A DNA stretch of 9,129 nt from Rickettsiales bacterium (GCA_002689905.1 NZIN01000005.1:1-9129); one strand, 5' to 3'; positions 1-7,601 are shown, counted from the first letter of the stretch. Translations and numbers: made by a program. The notes: generated by a model not told the origin, from the sequence alone.

Positions 1-1051
1 CATCTATTTTTTTAACTATATCTAGCTCTGTCAAATCTTCTTTAGAATTTTTTATCCAAAAAATAAACTTTGTTAATGCTACTCCGTCAATAATATGAGC
101 CTTTTGAACATTCTTTATTTCAATTTTATTTTTAATAGATTTATAGTGCAAAATTGGATCATCAATTAAGTTTAAAGTTTTTGAACATTTACTAAGTAAA
201 TCATAATAAAACTTACTAGTACTATTAGGATCAGTGAGTATATTAAGTTTTTTATTCTTTAATAAAAAAAAAACCTTCTGTATTTGAGAAAAAGCTACAA
301 ATCTTATTTTTTTTGAAAAATTTTTCTTTATATTAATATGCAATTTAGGATTTTCTAGAAAGATATAAATAAATTTATCTGATACTAAAGTGTATGCAAA
401 GGTAATAGGGTTATGGGGTAAGTCGTTTCCTCTTAAATTATAAAGCCATGCCACTGACTCACTGTTTTGAATAAATATTGAATCAGCTTTTTTTTCTTTG
501 ATATATTTAAGTAATAAATTAATTTTTTCAGTATATGGTTGACCACAATATTTTTTTTTCAATAAAAAAATATTATTTGTGTTTTGAGTATTTAAATTTC
601 TTTTCCAAATTAAATCTAATAAATTTTTCTCTAATTTAATAACCTTTAAACCAGCTTTTTTAGTTGCAGTTAAATAATATTGATATAGTTTTTGAGATAT
701 AGTTTTGTTATCTAAAGCAAGATTTTTAATATTCATTTTGTGTAGTAGAATAAATTTATTCAAGTCTACTTCAAAGATATTGAATATAGTAATTTTTAAG
801 CCTTTAGTTTCAATTTTAGCTTGTATTGTATATCTGCCATCTACAAATAGGAAAAGGTTTTTAATAGTAACTACAAGGTATCCTGCCGAACCTGTAAATC
901 CTGAAAGCCAATTTAAACGCTCATAGTTTTTAGGGGTAGCTTCTAACAAATGCTCGTCCTCATGTGACACTAAAAAAGCATCTAATTTCTTTTTTTGCAT
1001 TATTGATCTTAATTGAGTTATTCTTTGGTAATGAATATTATTTTTAAACAT
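1..1051 (-). CDS. pepP: Xaa-Pro aminopeptidase (M24B family), N-terminal 350 codons, 3' end outside window
   Basis: Metallopeptidase that removes the N-terminal residue from peptides with proline in second position; expected in the cytoplasm. My translation of the reverse strand is open for all 350 codons seen. It shows a creatinase-type N-terminal domain with FTGSAG (residues 52-57) and DGRYTIQA (71-78). A second creatinase-like domain follows, containing ESVAWLYNLRG (198-208). The M24 pita-bread domain begins with AHIIDGVA (318-325). The metal ligands (two Asp, His, two Glu in this family) would lie past the window edge, so activity cannot be judged here. The ATG at 1051-1049 overlaps the uvrD stop by 8 bases and has no clear Shine-Dalgarno sequence, suggesting translational coupling to uvrD. 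The family is certain from the motifs; the symbol pepP is the usual label and the exact substrate range is inference. Confidence 0.9.
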   Translation of the reverse strand, partial: MFKNNIHYQRITQLRSIMQKKKLDAFLVSHEDEHLLEATPKNYERLNWLSGFTGSAGYLVVTIKNLFLFVDGRYTIQAKIETKGLKITIFNIFEVDLNKFILLHKMNIKNLALDNKTISQKLYQYYLTATKKAGLKVIKLEKNLLDLIWKRNLNTQNTNNIFLLKKKYCGQPYTEKINLLLKYIKEKKADSIFIQNSESVAWLYNLRGNDLPHNPITFAYTLVSDKFIYIFLENPKLHINIKKNFSKKIRFVAFSQIQKVFFLLKNKKLNILTDPNSTSKFYYDLLSKCSKTLNLIDDPILHYKSIKNKIEIKNVQKAHIIDGVALTKFIFWIKNSKEDLTELDIVKKID

Positions 1052-3179
1052 CTTTAACAAGATAATCTATTTTTACTTTTTTTATATTAGTTTTTTCAAA
1101 TTGTACTTCTGCATTATCTCCATCTAAAGTTAAGACTATTCCATATCCAAATTTCTGATGGAAGACTCTTTTCCCTTTTTGAAAAGATTTATTACTTTCA
1201 GGAGCATTTAAAAAATTAGTATTGTCATCTATAAAATGATTATTATTAACAAAGTCACTAGTACTTAAATTTAAATTGTTTAACTTCACATTTTCGGACG
1301 GCAATTCATCAATAAACCTTGAAGGAATAGAGTAAAACCACTGACCATGTATTATTCTGCTATTAGCATGAAGAATCCAAACCCTTTGCCTAGCTCTGGT
1401 TATACCCACATAAGCTAAACGTCTTTCTTCTTCAAGTCCTTCATGAGCCCTTTCTTCTAAGGCTCTTTTGTTAGGAAAAACTTCTTCTTCCCATCCGGGA
1501 AGAAAAATATTGTCATATTCTAGACCTTTTGCAGCATGAAAAGTTAAAATATTTACTGAATTTCCTTTATTATTCAACTCATTATCCATTACTAATTGAA
1601 TATGTTCTATAAAAGATCTTAAATTATCAAATTCTGATATTGCATTAATTAATTCTTTTAGGTTTTCTAATCTGGTATCAGCTTCAATGGACTTATTATT
1701 TTGCCACATTTCCGTGTATCCAGATTCATCAAGAATAGTTTCTGCTAACTCTGCTGCATTTAGAGAAACATCATTTCTCCATTTAGATACAAAGTTTAAA
1801 AGGATTTGAAGATTATCGTTTGTTTTTTTTGTGAAATAATTATTTTTAACTAATTCTCTAGCAGCATTTATTAACGATAAATTATTTTTTCTTCCAAAAA
1901 CTTCGATATCTCTTACACTTTTTTCTCCAATACCTCTTCGAGGTACATTTACTATTCTTTCAAAGGCGAGATCATCAAAGTCACTTGCTACAACTCTCAA
2001 GTAGGCTAAAGCATCTCTGATTTCAAGCCTTTCATAAAATTTTGTTCCACCAATTATTTTGTAAGGCAAGCCAATTTTTATGAATCTATCTTCAAAAGCT
2101 CTAGTTTGATAACTTGCTCTAACTAGTATTGCAAATTTTTCTAATTGAATACCAGATAAATTTAATTCTTCAATTTTATCACTAATATAGATGGCTTCAT
2201 CTTCATTATTATTTGTATTAATAATTTCAATCTTATTCCCCTCATCATCATCAGTCCATAAATTTTTACCCATTCTATTTCTATTTTTTGCTATTAAGGA
2301 ATTTGCTGCATTTAATATGTTAGCTGTAGATCTATAATTTTTTTCTAACTTTACTATTTTCACATTTTTATATTCTTTCTCAAATTTGAAAATATTAGCA
2401 ACCTCTGCACCTCTCCAAGAATAAATTGATTGATCATCATCACCTACTACGCATATATTTGATTTATCATTTACTATATTTTTTAACCAATAATATTGAC
2501 ACATATTTGTATCTTGATACTCATCAACTAAAACATATTTGAATTTATTTTTATAAAATTCTTTGATATCTGGTTGTTTAGAAAAAATATTTAAATTTTG
2601 AAGTAATAAATCGCCATAATCGGCAGCATTTATTACTCTTAATCTATTTTGATAAGTTTCGTAAAGTATAGAGCCTTTATTGTTTGCAAAATCACTCCCA
2701 TAATTATCAATATTTTCTGGGTTTAAACCTTTATCTTTCCACCTTTGTATTATGAAGTTCAAATTTTTTGCAGGCCATCTTTTTTCGTCTACATTATGAT
2801 AAGATAGTGTTTGTTTTAATAATTTTACCTGATCATCAGAGTCAATGATTGTAAATTGTTTTTTCAGGCCTACAATTTCAGGATTTTTTCTTAAAATTCT
2901 TGCCCCCATTGAATGAAAAGTACCTATCCACCATCCTGCTGTATTAATTTTGAGTATATTCTCAACTCTATTTCTCATTTCATTAGCTGCTTTATTTGTA
3001 AAAGTAACTGTTAATATTTCATATGGAGAAGCAATTCTATCTTGTATCATTTTGGACAGCTTAGTAGTAAGAACTCTAGTTTTACCTGTACCTGCACCAG
3101 CTAATACTATTAGCGGACCATTTGTGTAATCCACTGCTTTTTTTTGTTCAGCATTAAGATTATCTAATAAGTTTTTTAT
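1044..3179 (-). CDS. uvrD: UvrD/PcrA-type superfamily 1A DNA helicase, probable AUA start
   Basis: ATP-dependent 3'-5' DNA helicase of the UvrD/Rep/PcrA family, acting in nucleotide excision and mismatch repair. Counting from the proposed start at 3179 (711 aa), the visible motifs are: Q motif LNAEQKKAV (8-16), Walker A GAGTGKT (28-34), motif Ia TFTNKAANEM, motif II DEYQDTN (219-225), motif III GDDDQSIYSWRG (246-257), motif IV NYRST (281-285), motif V HAAKGLE (548-554) and motif VI ERRLAYVGITRAR (585-597). An Asn-rich linker leads to a C-terminal Tudor-like segment (about 667-707) as in PcrA/UvrD. The only canonical start, GTG at 3134, would delete the Q motif. Upstream codons to the in-frame stop at 3191-3189 offer only AUA at 3182 or 3179, the latter 7 bases after a UAAGG ribosome site. 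The helicase is certain; uvrD rather than pcrA or rep is likely; the start is inferred. Confidence 0.93.
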   Translation of the reverse strand: MKNLLDNLNAEQKKAVDYTNGPLIVLAGAGTGKTRVLTTKLSKMIQDRIASPYEILTVTFTNKAANEMRNRVENILKINTAGWWIGTFHSMGARILRKNPEIVGLKKQFTIIDSDDQVKLLKQTLSYHNVDEKRWPAKNLNFIIQRWKDKGLNPENIDNYGSDFANNKGSILYETYQNRLRVINAADYGDLLLQNLNIFSKQPDIKEFYKNKFKYVLVDEYQDTNMCQYYWLKNIVNDKSNICVVGDDDQSIYSWRGAEVANIFKFEKEYKNVKIVKLEKNYRSTANILNAANSLIAKNRNRMGKNLWTDDDEGNKIEIINTNNNEDEAIYISDKIEELNLSGIQLEKFAILVRASYQTRAFEDRFIKIGLPYKIIGGTKFYERLEIRDALAYLRVVASDFDDLAFERIVNVPRRGIGEKSVRDIEVFGRKNNLSLINAARELVKNNYFTKKTNDNLQILLNFVSKWRNDVSLNAAELAETILDESGYTEMWQNNKSIEADTRLENLKELINAISEFDNLRSFIEHIQLVMDNELNNKGNSVNILTFHAAKGLEYDNIFLPGWEEEVFPNKRALEERAHEGLEEERRLAYVGITRARQRVWILHANSRIIHGQWFYSIPSRFIDELPSENVKLNNLNLSTSDFVNNNHFIDDNTNFLNAPESNKSFQKGKRVFHQKFGYGIVLTLDGDNAEVQFEKTNIKKVKIDYLVKDV

Positions 3180-3186
3180 TATTTGA

Positions 3187-3191
3187 CCTTA
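3187..3191 (-). promoter_or_regulatory. Shine-Dalgarno UAAGG supporting an AUA start for uvrD
   Basis: On the minus strand UAAGG matches the first five bases of the consensus UAAGGAGGU. It lies 4 bases before an ATA at 3182 and 7 bases before a second ATA at 3179, both in the uvrD frame. It overlaps the in-frame stop TAA at 3191-3189. No ATG, GTG or TTG occurs between subunit IV and this point in any frame. Confidence 0.5.
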
Positions 3192-3224
3192 TAATATTTG
3201 AATTTGATTTATTTAAAAAAAGTA

Positions 3225-3356
3225 TTAATTTGTTAAAAAAATTGCCATTAACACTAAAATAACAGTAACAATTATTGAACCCCTAATAGAAAAATCTACG
3301 AACTTTTTCCAAGTTTTTTTGTGATCTTCTAAATATTTTTTTTCATCATATGACAT
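3225..3356 (-). CDS. aa3-type cytochrome c oxidase subunit IV (43 aa)
   Basis: Small accessory subunit of bacterial aa3 cytochrome c oxidase in the inner membrane. The 43-residue product starts MSYDEKKYLEDHKKTW, then has a single membrane span (about residues 27-42, GSIIVTVILVLMAIFL) and ends in LTN before TAA. A charged N-terminus with a His-x-x-x-Trp element followed by one C-terminal helix is the layout of the alphaproteobacterial aa3 subunit IV family (Pfam COX4_pro_2). The start is ATG at 3356-3354 with a Shine-Dalgarno AAAGGA (3370-3365) 8 bases upstream. It is encoded divergently from ctaC, the subunit II gene, which supports the assignment, and 45 bases ahead of the proposed uvrD start, so it probably heads a transcript with uvrD and pepP. 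The family call rests on size, topology and context, as the sequence is short. Confidence 0.8.
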   Translation of the reverse strand: MSYDEKKYLEDHKKTWKKFVDFSIRGSIIVTVILVLMAIFLTN

Positions 3357-3376
3357 AGTTTAAATCCTTTTAAACA

Positions 3377-3405
3377 TTTATACTAATTATTTAAGTTTAT
3401 AACAA
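3377..3405 (-). promoter_or_regulatory. Probable sigma70-type promoter for subunit IV-uvrD-pepP
   Basis: On the minus strand TTGTTA (3405-3400) and TATAAA (3382-3377) are separated by exactly 17 bases. The transcript would start near 3370, giving a leader of about 14 bases that begins at the AAAGGA ribosome site of subunit IV. AT-rich DNA gives many chance -10 boxes, but the paired -35 box with ideal spacing makes this one better than most. Confidence 0.45.
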
Positions 3406-3446
3406 TTTAATTTTATTAAATAAATTATAATTTATTATAGAAAAGT

Positions 3447-3452
3447 TATAAT
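3447..3452 (+). promoter_or_regulatory. Candidate -10 box for the cta operon
   Basis: A perfect TATAAT lies 78 bases before the ctaC ATG in the 167-base divergent region (3357-3523). No convincing -35 box lies 16-18 bases upstream. A second TATAAT at 3510-3515 is too close to the gene to leave room for a leader carrying the ribosome site. The rest of this intergenic stretch is AT-rich with no hairpin or RNA gene that I can see. Confidence 0.25.
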
Positions 3453-3521
3453 GTATATGCTAGCAATAATAAATAGAGAAATTTTTTATTATTACGCTAA
3501 TTAAAAGAATATAATATACAT

Positions 3522-3527
3522 AGGTGA
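3522..3527 (+). promoter_or_regulatory. Ribosome binding site of ctaC, deciding the ATG start
   Basis: AGGTGA is complementary to the 16S 3' end. Its AGG lies 5 bases before the ATG at 3530. The alternative GTG at 3524 sits inside this element and has no ribosome site of its own. Confidence 0.6.
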
Positions 3528-3529
3528 TT

Positions 3530-4387
3530 ATGAGATACATTATACATAAGATTTTAAATGATTTTTGGAAAATGGTGATATTGTCAGTATTTTCCACTGC
3601 TGCAATTTTGAAAAGCGCATTTGGACTTGAGCCTGAGGGTATAGCTAAAGATTATGGAATAGATTTACAGAATCCAGTTACTGATGTTGCCCAAGATGTT
3701 TACAGTATGCATCTATTTGTTACTATAATTATGGCTTTGATAACTTTGTTAGTTCTTGGCTTGTTAGTTTGGGTTTGCTATAAATACTCTGAAAATAAAA
3801 ATAAAAAGCCATCTAAAACTGTACATAATACCTTGATTGAAATACTATGGACTGCAATACCAGTACTAATATTAGTAGTTATTGCTGTCCCCTCTTTTAA
3901 ATTATTGTATAAGCAAGATGTTATTCCAGAACCTGATTTAACTATAAAGGCAATTGGTTATCAGTGGTATTGGGGTTATGAATATCCAGATAATGGAAAT
4001 TTTGCGTATGAAGCATTTATGGTGCAAGGTAAAGATGAATTAGAAGAAGACAAGCCTTACAAAAGAATGTTAACCACAGACACAAAAGTAGTTGTTCCTG
4101 TTAATAAAATAATAAGAATGCAGGTAACGGCTGCAGATGTCCTTCACAGTTGGGCTATTCCAGCGTTTGGTGTAAAAACAGATGCTGTACCAGGAAGATT
4201 AAATGAAACTTGGTTCAAAGCTGATAAAATTGGAATTTATTATGGAATGTGTTCTGAGTTATGTGGTGTTAACCACCAATCAATGCCTATAGAAATACAT
4301 GTTGTCAATCAAGAAGATTTTGATTCCTGGGTAGAAGAAGCTAAAACTAAATATGCAAGTAAAAACAATTTACTTGCTAATAATTAA
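3530..4387 (+). CDS. ctaC: Cytochrome c oxidase subunit II (CuA subunit)
   Basis: Accepts electrons from cytochrome c through the binuclear CuA centre and passes them to subunit I; anchored in the inner membrane with its cupredoxin domain in the periplasm. The 285-residue product has an N-terminal hydrophobic signal segment (about 15-31), then two membrane spans (about 60-83 and 102-122). The aromatic electron-entry patch is YQWYW (144-148), and the CuA ligands are all present: H206, C241, E243, C245, H249 and M252. A GTG lies two codons upstream at 3524, but it is part of the ribosome site AGGTGA (3522-3527), which is well placed for the ATG at 3530, so I prefer the ATG. First gene of the plus-strand oxidase operon, 18 bases before ctaD. 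No heme c motif (CxxCH) is present, so this is not a caa3 oxidase. Confidence 0.97.
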   Translation: MRYIIHKILNDFWKMVILSVFSTAAILKSAFGLEPEGIAKDYGIDLQNPVTDVAQDVYSMHLFVTIIMALITLLVLGLLVWVCYKYSENKNKKPSKTVHNTLIEILWTAIPVLILVVIAVPSFKLLYKQDVIPEPDLTIKAIGYQWYWGYEYPDNGNFAYEAFMVQGKDELEEDKPYKRMLTTDTKVVVPVNKIIRMQVTAADVLHSWAIPAFGVKTDAVPGRLNETWFKADKIGIYYGMCSELCGVNHQSMPIEIHVVNQEDFDSWVEEAKTKYASKNNLLANN

Positions 4388-4394
4388 TTAGATT

Positions 4395-4398
4395 GGAG
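4395..4398 (+). promoter_or_regulatory. Ribosome binding site of ctaD
   Basis: TTGGAGAA with its GGAG core 7 bases before the ctaD ATG at 4406. It is a clear Shine-Dalgarno sequence within the 18-base gap after ctaC. Confidence 0.7.
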
Positions 4399-4405
4399 AA
4401 ATAAA

Positions 4406-6019
4406 ATGGTAGCTACAGTTATAGAGCATGAACATGATCATGAAATAAAAGGTTGGAAAAGGTGGGTCTTATCTACTAACCACAAAGATATAGGATCAAT
4501 GTACTTAATTTTCGCAATTATTGCAGGAATAATTGGTGGCATTATGTCGCTTATAATGAGAACTGAGCTTTCAGCCCCAGGAGATGGAATATTAAATGGC
4601 GACTATCAAATGTATAATGTTTTAACTACAGCCCATGGATTGATTATGATTTTCTTTATGATTATGCCAGCAATGATAGGAGGTTTTGGTAATTGGTTTG
4701 TGCCGATTATGATAGGAGCTCCAGATATGGCATTTCCTAGAATGAATAATATTAGTTTTTGGTTGCTAGTTCCGGCTTTCATCTTGCTAATGGCAAGTCC
4801 TTTTGTACAAGGTGGTGCGGGTACTGGCTGGACAATATACCCCCCTTTATCAAGCAATTTAGGTCATTCTGGACCTGCAGTTGATATGGCTATACTTAGT
4901 CTTCATCTAGCTGGAGCTTCATCTATATTAGGTGCAATCAATTTTATTACTACAATTTTTAATATGAGAACGCCTGAAATGACACTACATAAAATGCCAT
5001 TATTCGTTTGGTCTATTTTGGTTACTGTATTTCTTTTAGTTTTATCTCTTCCTGTTTTAGCAGGAGCCATTACAATGCTTCTTACTGATAGAAACTTTGG
5101 AACTGCTTTTTTTGCACCTGAAGGTGGTGGGGATCCGATTTTATTTCAACACTTGTTTTGGTTTTTTGGACATCCAGAGGTTTATATTTTAATACTACCT
5201 GCTTTCGGAATAGTTAGTCATGTAGTATCCACATTTTCTAGAAAACCAGTTTTTGGTTATTTAGGTATGGCATATGCCATGGTAGCAATTGGAGTTGTAG
5301 GTTTTGTAGTCTGGGCACATCATATGTATACTGTTGGTTTAGATGTTGATACTAAGGCTTACTTTACTGCTGCAACAATGGTAATAGCAGTGCCCACTGG
5401 TATAAAAATTTTTAGTTGGATAGCTACTATGTGGGGAGGTTCTATTAAATTTAATACACCTATGTTATTCGCAATTGGATTTATTTTTCTTTTCACATTG
5501 GGTGGAGTTACAGGAGTTGTATTAGCTAATGCAGGTATTGATACTGTTCTGCATGATACTTATTATGTAGTAGCACACTTTCATTACGTGCTTTCATTAG
5601 GAGCAGTATTTGCTTTATTTTCTGGTTTTTATTATTGGTTTGGTAAAATTTCTGGAAAACAATACTCAGAGTGGATGGGTAAAGTTCACTTCTGGCTCAT
5701 GTTTATTGGGGTTAATTTAACTTTTTTTCCTATGCATTTTTTGGGATTACAAGGTATGCCAAGAAGATATGCAGATTATCCTGATGCATATGCAGGATGG
5801 AATGCTGTGGCAACATATGGGTCATACATATCTGGTTTTGCTGTAGTATGGTTTGTAGTTATTTTATTTAGAACTCTATATTTTGGTAAGAAATGTCCTG
5901 ATAACCCATGGGGAGGGGAGCCTGATACACTTGAGTGGAAAACTAGTTCACCACCTCCATTTCATACATATGAGACATTGCCTAGTATTAGTTCTAAGAG
6001 AAAAAAAGCAGATCATTAG
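4406..6019 (+). CDS. ctaD: Cytochrome c oxidase subunit I (heme a, heme a3-CuB)
   Basis: Catalytic subunit of aa3 oxidase: reduces O2 to water and pumps protons across the inner membrane. The 537-residue product has the standard length and 12-helix pattern. Visible ligands are H77 and H393 for heme a, H391 for heme a3, and H256, H305 and H306 for CuB. Y260 is placed to form the His-Tyr cross-link with H256. The GHPEVY motif (255-260) with E258 marks the A1 type. D-channel residues (D107 with the NWF and PRMNN motifs) and the K-channel lysine in GIKIFSW (K334) are kept, so proton pumping is expected. The cytoplasmic N-terminus has a short His-rich stretch (EHEHDHE, 7-13). The start has a good ribosome site. 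Ends with TAG 18 bases before ctaB. Confidence 0.99.
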   Translation: MVATVIEHEHDHEIKGWKRWVLSTNHKDIGSMYLIFAIIAGIIGGIMSLIMRTELSAPGDGILNGDYQMYNVLTTAHGLIMIFFMIMPAMIGGFGNWFVPIMIGAPDMAFPRMNNISFWLLVPAFILLMASPFVQGGAGTGWTIYPPLSSNLGHSGPAVDMAILSLHLAGASSILGAINFITTIFNMRTPEMTLHKMPLFVWSILVTVFLLVLSLPVLAGAITMLLTDRNFGTAFFAPEGGGDPILFQHLFWFFGHPEVYILILPAFGIVSHVVSTFSRKPVFGYLGMAYAMVAIGVVGFVVWAHHMYTVGLDVDTKAYFTAATMVIAVPTGIKIFSWIATMWGGSIKFNTPMLFAIGFIFLFTLGGVTGVVLANAGIDTVLHDTYYVVAHFHYVLSLGAVFALFSGFYYWFGKISGKQYSEWMGKVHFWLMFIGVNLTFFPMHFLGLQGMPRRYADYPDAYAGWNAVATYGSYISGFAVVWFVVILFRTLYFGKKCPDNPWGGEPDTLEWKTSSPPPFHTYETLPSISSKRKKADH

Positions 6020-6037
6020 TACATTTGCATATTTATA

Positions 6038-6937
6038 ATGTCGGGAGTTATATTGAATAAAAATGCTGATCCAGGATTTGGATCAGCCTACAGCTATTTC
6101 ATATTACTTAAACCAAGAGTAATGTCTTTGGCTATATTTACAGCTTTTGTAGGTCAAGTATTAGCATTGAAAAACAATCTCAACCATCCACTATTAACGT
6201 TATTTTCTTTATTTAGCATAGCCTTAGGTGCCGGAGCTGCCGGATGTATTAATATGTGGTATGAAAGAGATATTGACGCTATGATGGAAAGAACAAAAAA
6301 TAGACCTTTACCTAGGGGAGAGATAGAACCAGCAGAGGCTTTAGCATTAGGGATTATATTATCAATATTATCAACTATGTTATTAATTTTGTCTTCTAAT
6401 ATTTATGCTGGAATATTGTTAGCTTCCTCTATATTATTTTATGTTTTCATTTATACAATATGGTTAAAAAGAAAAACCTATCAAAATATAGTAATTGGAG
6501 GAGCAGCTGGAGCACTTCCACCAATAATAGGATGGGTCTCTATTTCAGAAAGTTTTAACTTCTTTCCTATTATTTTATTTTTAATAATATTTATATGGAC
6601 TCCACCACATTTTTGGGCTTTATCACTTTATGTAAATAAAGATTATAAGAAGGTAAAAATCCCTATGTTACCAGTTCTATTCGGAAAGAAACAGACAATA
6701 AAAAGTATTATAAAATATTCTATAGTATTATATTTAATTTCTTTAATGCCATTTCTGTTTAAATTTGCGGGTTTAATTTATTTATTATCTGCTATTTTCT
6801 TAGGAAGTATTTTTTTGTATTTTGCTTTTAGCCTTAAAGAGAAATCAGACAAAAGTGCTAAAAATTTATTTAGATATTCAATCTTGTATCTTTTCTTATT
6901 ATATTTGATTTTAGTAGTTGATAGTTTTATAAAATAA
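6038..6937 (+). CDS. ctaB: Protoheme IX farnesyltransferase (heme O synthase)
   Basis: UbiA-superfamily membrane prenyltransferase that attaches farnesyl to heme B, giving heme O, the precursor of the heme A used by CtaD. The 299-residue product is strongly hydrophobic with about eight or nine spans. It shows LLKPRVMSL near the N-terminus (23-31), the first Asp-rich prenyl-diphosphate motif NMWYERDID (72-80) followed by RTKNRPLPRG (85-94), the loop KRKTYQNIVIGGAAGALPP (144-162), and WTPPHFWALSLY (187-198) with the second conserved region. The ATG at 6038 lacks a Shine-Dalgarno sequence. A TTG at 6053 is preceded by GGGAG (6043-6047) with 5-base spacing and would shorten the protein by five non-conserved residues, so the start is open. 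Heme A synthase (ctaA), the next enzyme, is not in the window. Confidence 0.97.
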   Translation: MSGVILNKNADPGFGSAYSYFILLKPRVMSLAIFTAFVGQVLALKNNLNHPLLTLFSLFSIALGAGAAGCINMWYERDIDAMMERTKNRPLPRGEIEPAEALALGIILSILSTMLLILSSNIYAGILLASSILFYVFIYTIWLKRKTYQNIVIGGAAGALPPIIGWVSISESFNFFPIILFLIIFIWTPPHFWALSLYVNKDYKKVKIPMLPVLFGKKQTIKSIIKYSIVLYLISLMPFLFKFAGLIYLLSAIFLGSIFLYFAFSLKEKSDKSAKNLFRYSILYLFLLYLILVVDSFIK

Positions 6938-6947
6938 TTAGTTTTAG

Positions 6948-7034
6948 ATGAAAAAAAAATATATCATAGCCTTTTTACTATTATTATTGATACTTATAAT
7001 TTATTTAATAACTATCTTGAAGATGGCTACATAA
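6948..7034 (+). CDS. CoxF-like single-span membrane peptide (28 aa)
   Basis: A 28-codon open frame between ctaB and ctaG: KKK after the initiator Met, then a continuous hydrophobic helix (about residues 5-24), ending IYLITILKMAT before TAA at 7032-7034. The stop is one base before the ctaG ATG, and there is no ribosome site of note. Many alphaproteobacterial oxidase operons have a small single-span protein (often called CoxF) in exactly this slot, and as I recall that family its conserved tail resembles FYxxTIxK(L/M). The tail here agrees, but the usual charged cytosolic N-terminal part is reduced to three lysines. Function in the family is not established; a role in oxidase assembly is inferred from position. 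The alternative is a chance hydrophobic ORF, made less likely by the tight packing and tail. Confidence 0.65.
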   Translation: MKKKYIIAFLLLLLILIIYLITILKMAT

Positions 7035-7035
7035 G

Positions 7036-7581
7036 ATGAAGAACAAAAATTTAAGAACAGCGTATATAGTGACTTGCTTTTTTAGTGGCATGTTTTTTTT
7101 AGCTTTTGCTTCTGTGCCATTATATAACTTATTTTGCAAAGTAACAGGTTATGGGGGTACTCCTAAAAATGTAGAGTTACCTTCAGAATATATAAGTGAT
7201 CAAATGATAAAAGTTAGATTCAATGCTGATACATCTAAAAAACTAGATATATATTTTCAGCCTGTAAAAAGACAAATTAATACTAAGTTAGGAAAGAGTA
7301 ATACAGTTGATTTTGAGGTAATTAATAACTCTAATAAAGATATTTTTATAACGTCTACTTATAATGTAACCCCGCAAAAAGCTGGATTATACTTTAACAA
7401 GTTAGAGTGTTTTTGTTATGAAGAAAGAAAGGTTTTATCTGGTGAAAAAATTATCTTGCCTGTAACATTTTTTATAAGTCCTGAAATCATAGAGGACCCA
7501 AATACTAGAGAACTTAAATCATTAACCTTAAGTTATACTTTTTTTAATATTGATAAGATTAATGTTAGTAATTTAAATTAA
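7036..7581 (+). CDS. ctaG: Cytochrome c oxidase assembly protein CtaG/Cox11 (CuB chaperone)
   Basis: Membrane-anchored copper chaperone that delivers copper to the CuB site of subunit I. The 181-residue product has one N-terminal span (about 9-28) followed by a periplasmic immunoglobulin-like domain. The juxtamembrane motif LYNLFCKVTGYGGT carries C34. The copper-binding pair is C125 and C127 in ECFCYEE, where most relatives have CFCF. The downstream LPVTFFISPE and LTLSYTFF segments match the conserved C-terminal half. It is the Cox11 family, not the unrelated Bacillus protein also called CtaG. Its ATG follows the stop of the small CoxF-like ORF by one base and the upstream ribosome site is weak (GAAG/ATGG), suggesting coupled, low-level translation. 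Length is normal for the family. Confidence 0.96.
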   Translation: MKNKNLRTAYIVTCFFSGMFFLAFASVPLYNLFCKVTGYGGTPKNVELPSEYISDQMIKVRFNADTSKKLDIYFQPVKRQINTKLGKSNTVDFEVINNSNKDIFITSTYNVTPQKAGLYFNKLECFCYEERKVLSGEKIILPVTFFISPEIIEDPNTRELKSLTLSYTFFNIDKINVSNLN

Positions 7582-7601
7582 ATTTATTATAATAAAAATA
7601 A

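Noticed and set aside
705..926. Plus-strand open frame of 73 codons
   Set aside because: It lies wholly inside the pepP coding region on the other strand, has no domain-like content, and the minus-strand frame carries conserved motifs there.
3510..3515. TATAAT close to ctaC as its promoter
   Set aside because: Transcription would start at or inside the ribosome site AGGTGA, leaving almost no leader; TATAAT is frequent by chance in this composition.
4606..4857. Minus-strand open frame of 83 codons
   Set aside because: Antisense to the highly conserved ctaD sequence around the heme a ligand; a shadow of that gene.
7583..7596. Perfect 14-base palindrome TTTATTATAATAAA containing TATAAT, between ctaG and ctaE
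   Set aside because: Purely A/T, no -35 box at the right distance, no loop or U-tract pattern of a terminator; likely chance in AT-rich DNA, though an internal promoter for ctaE cannot be excluded.
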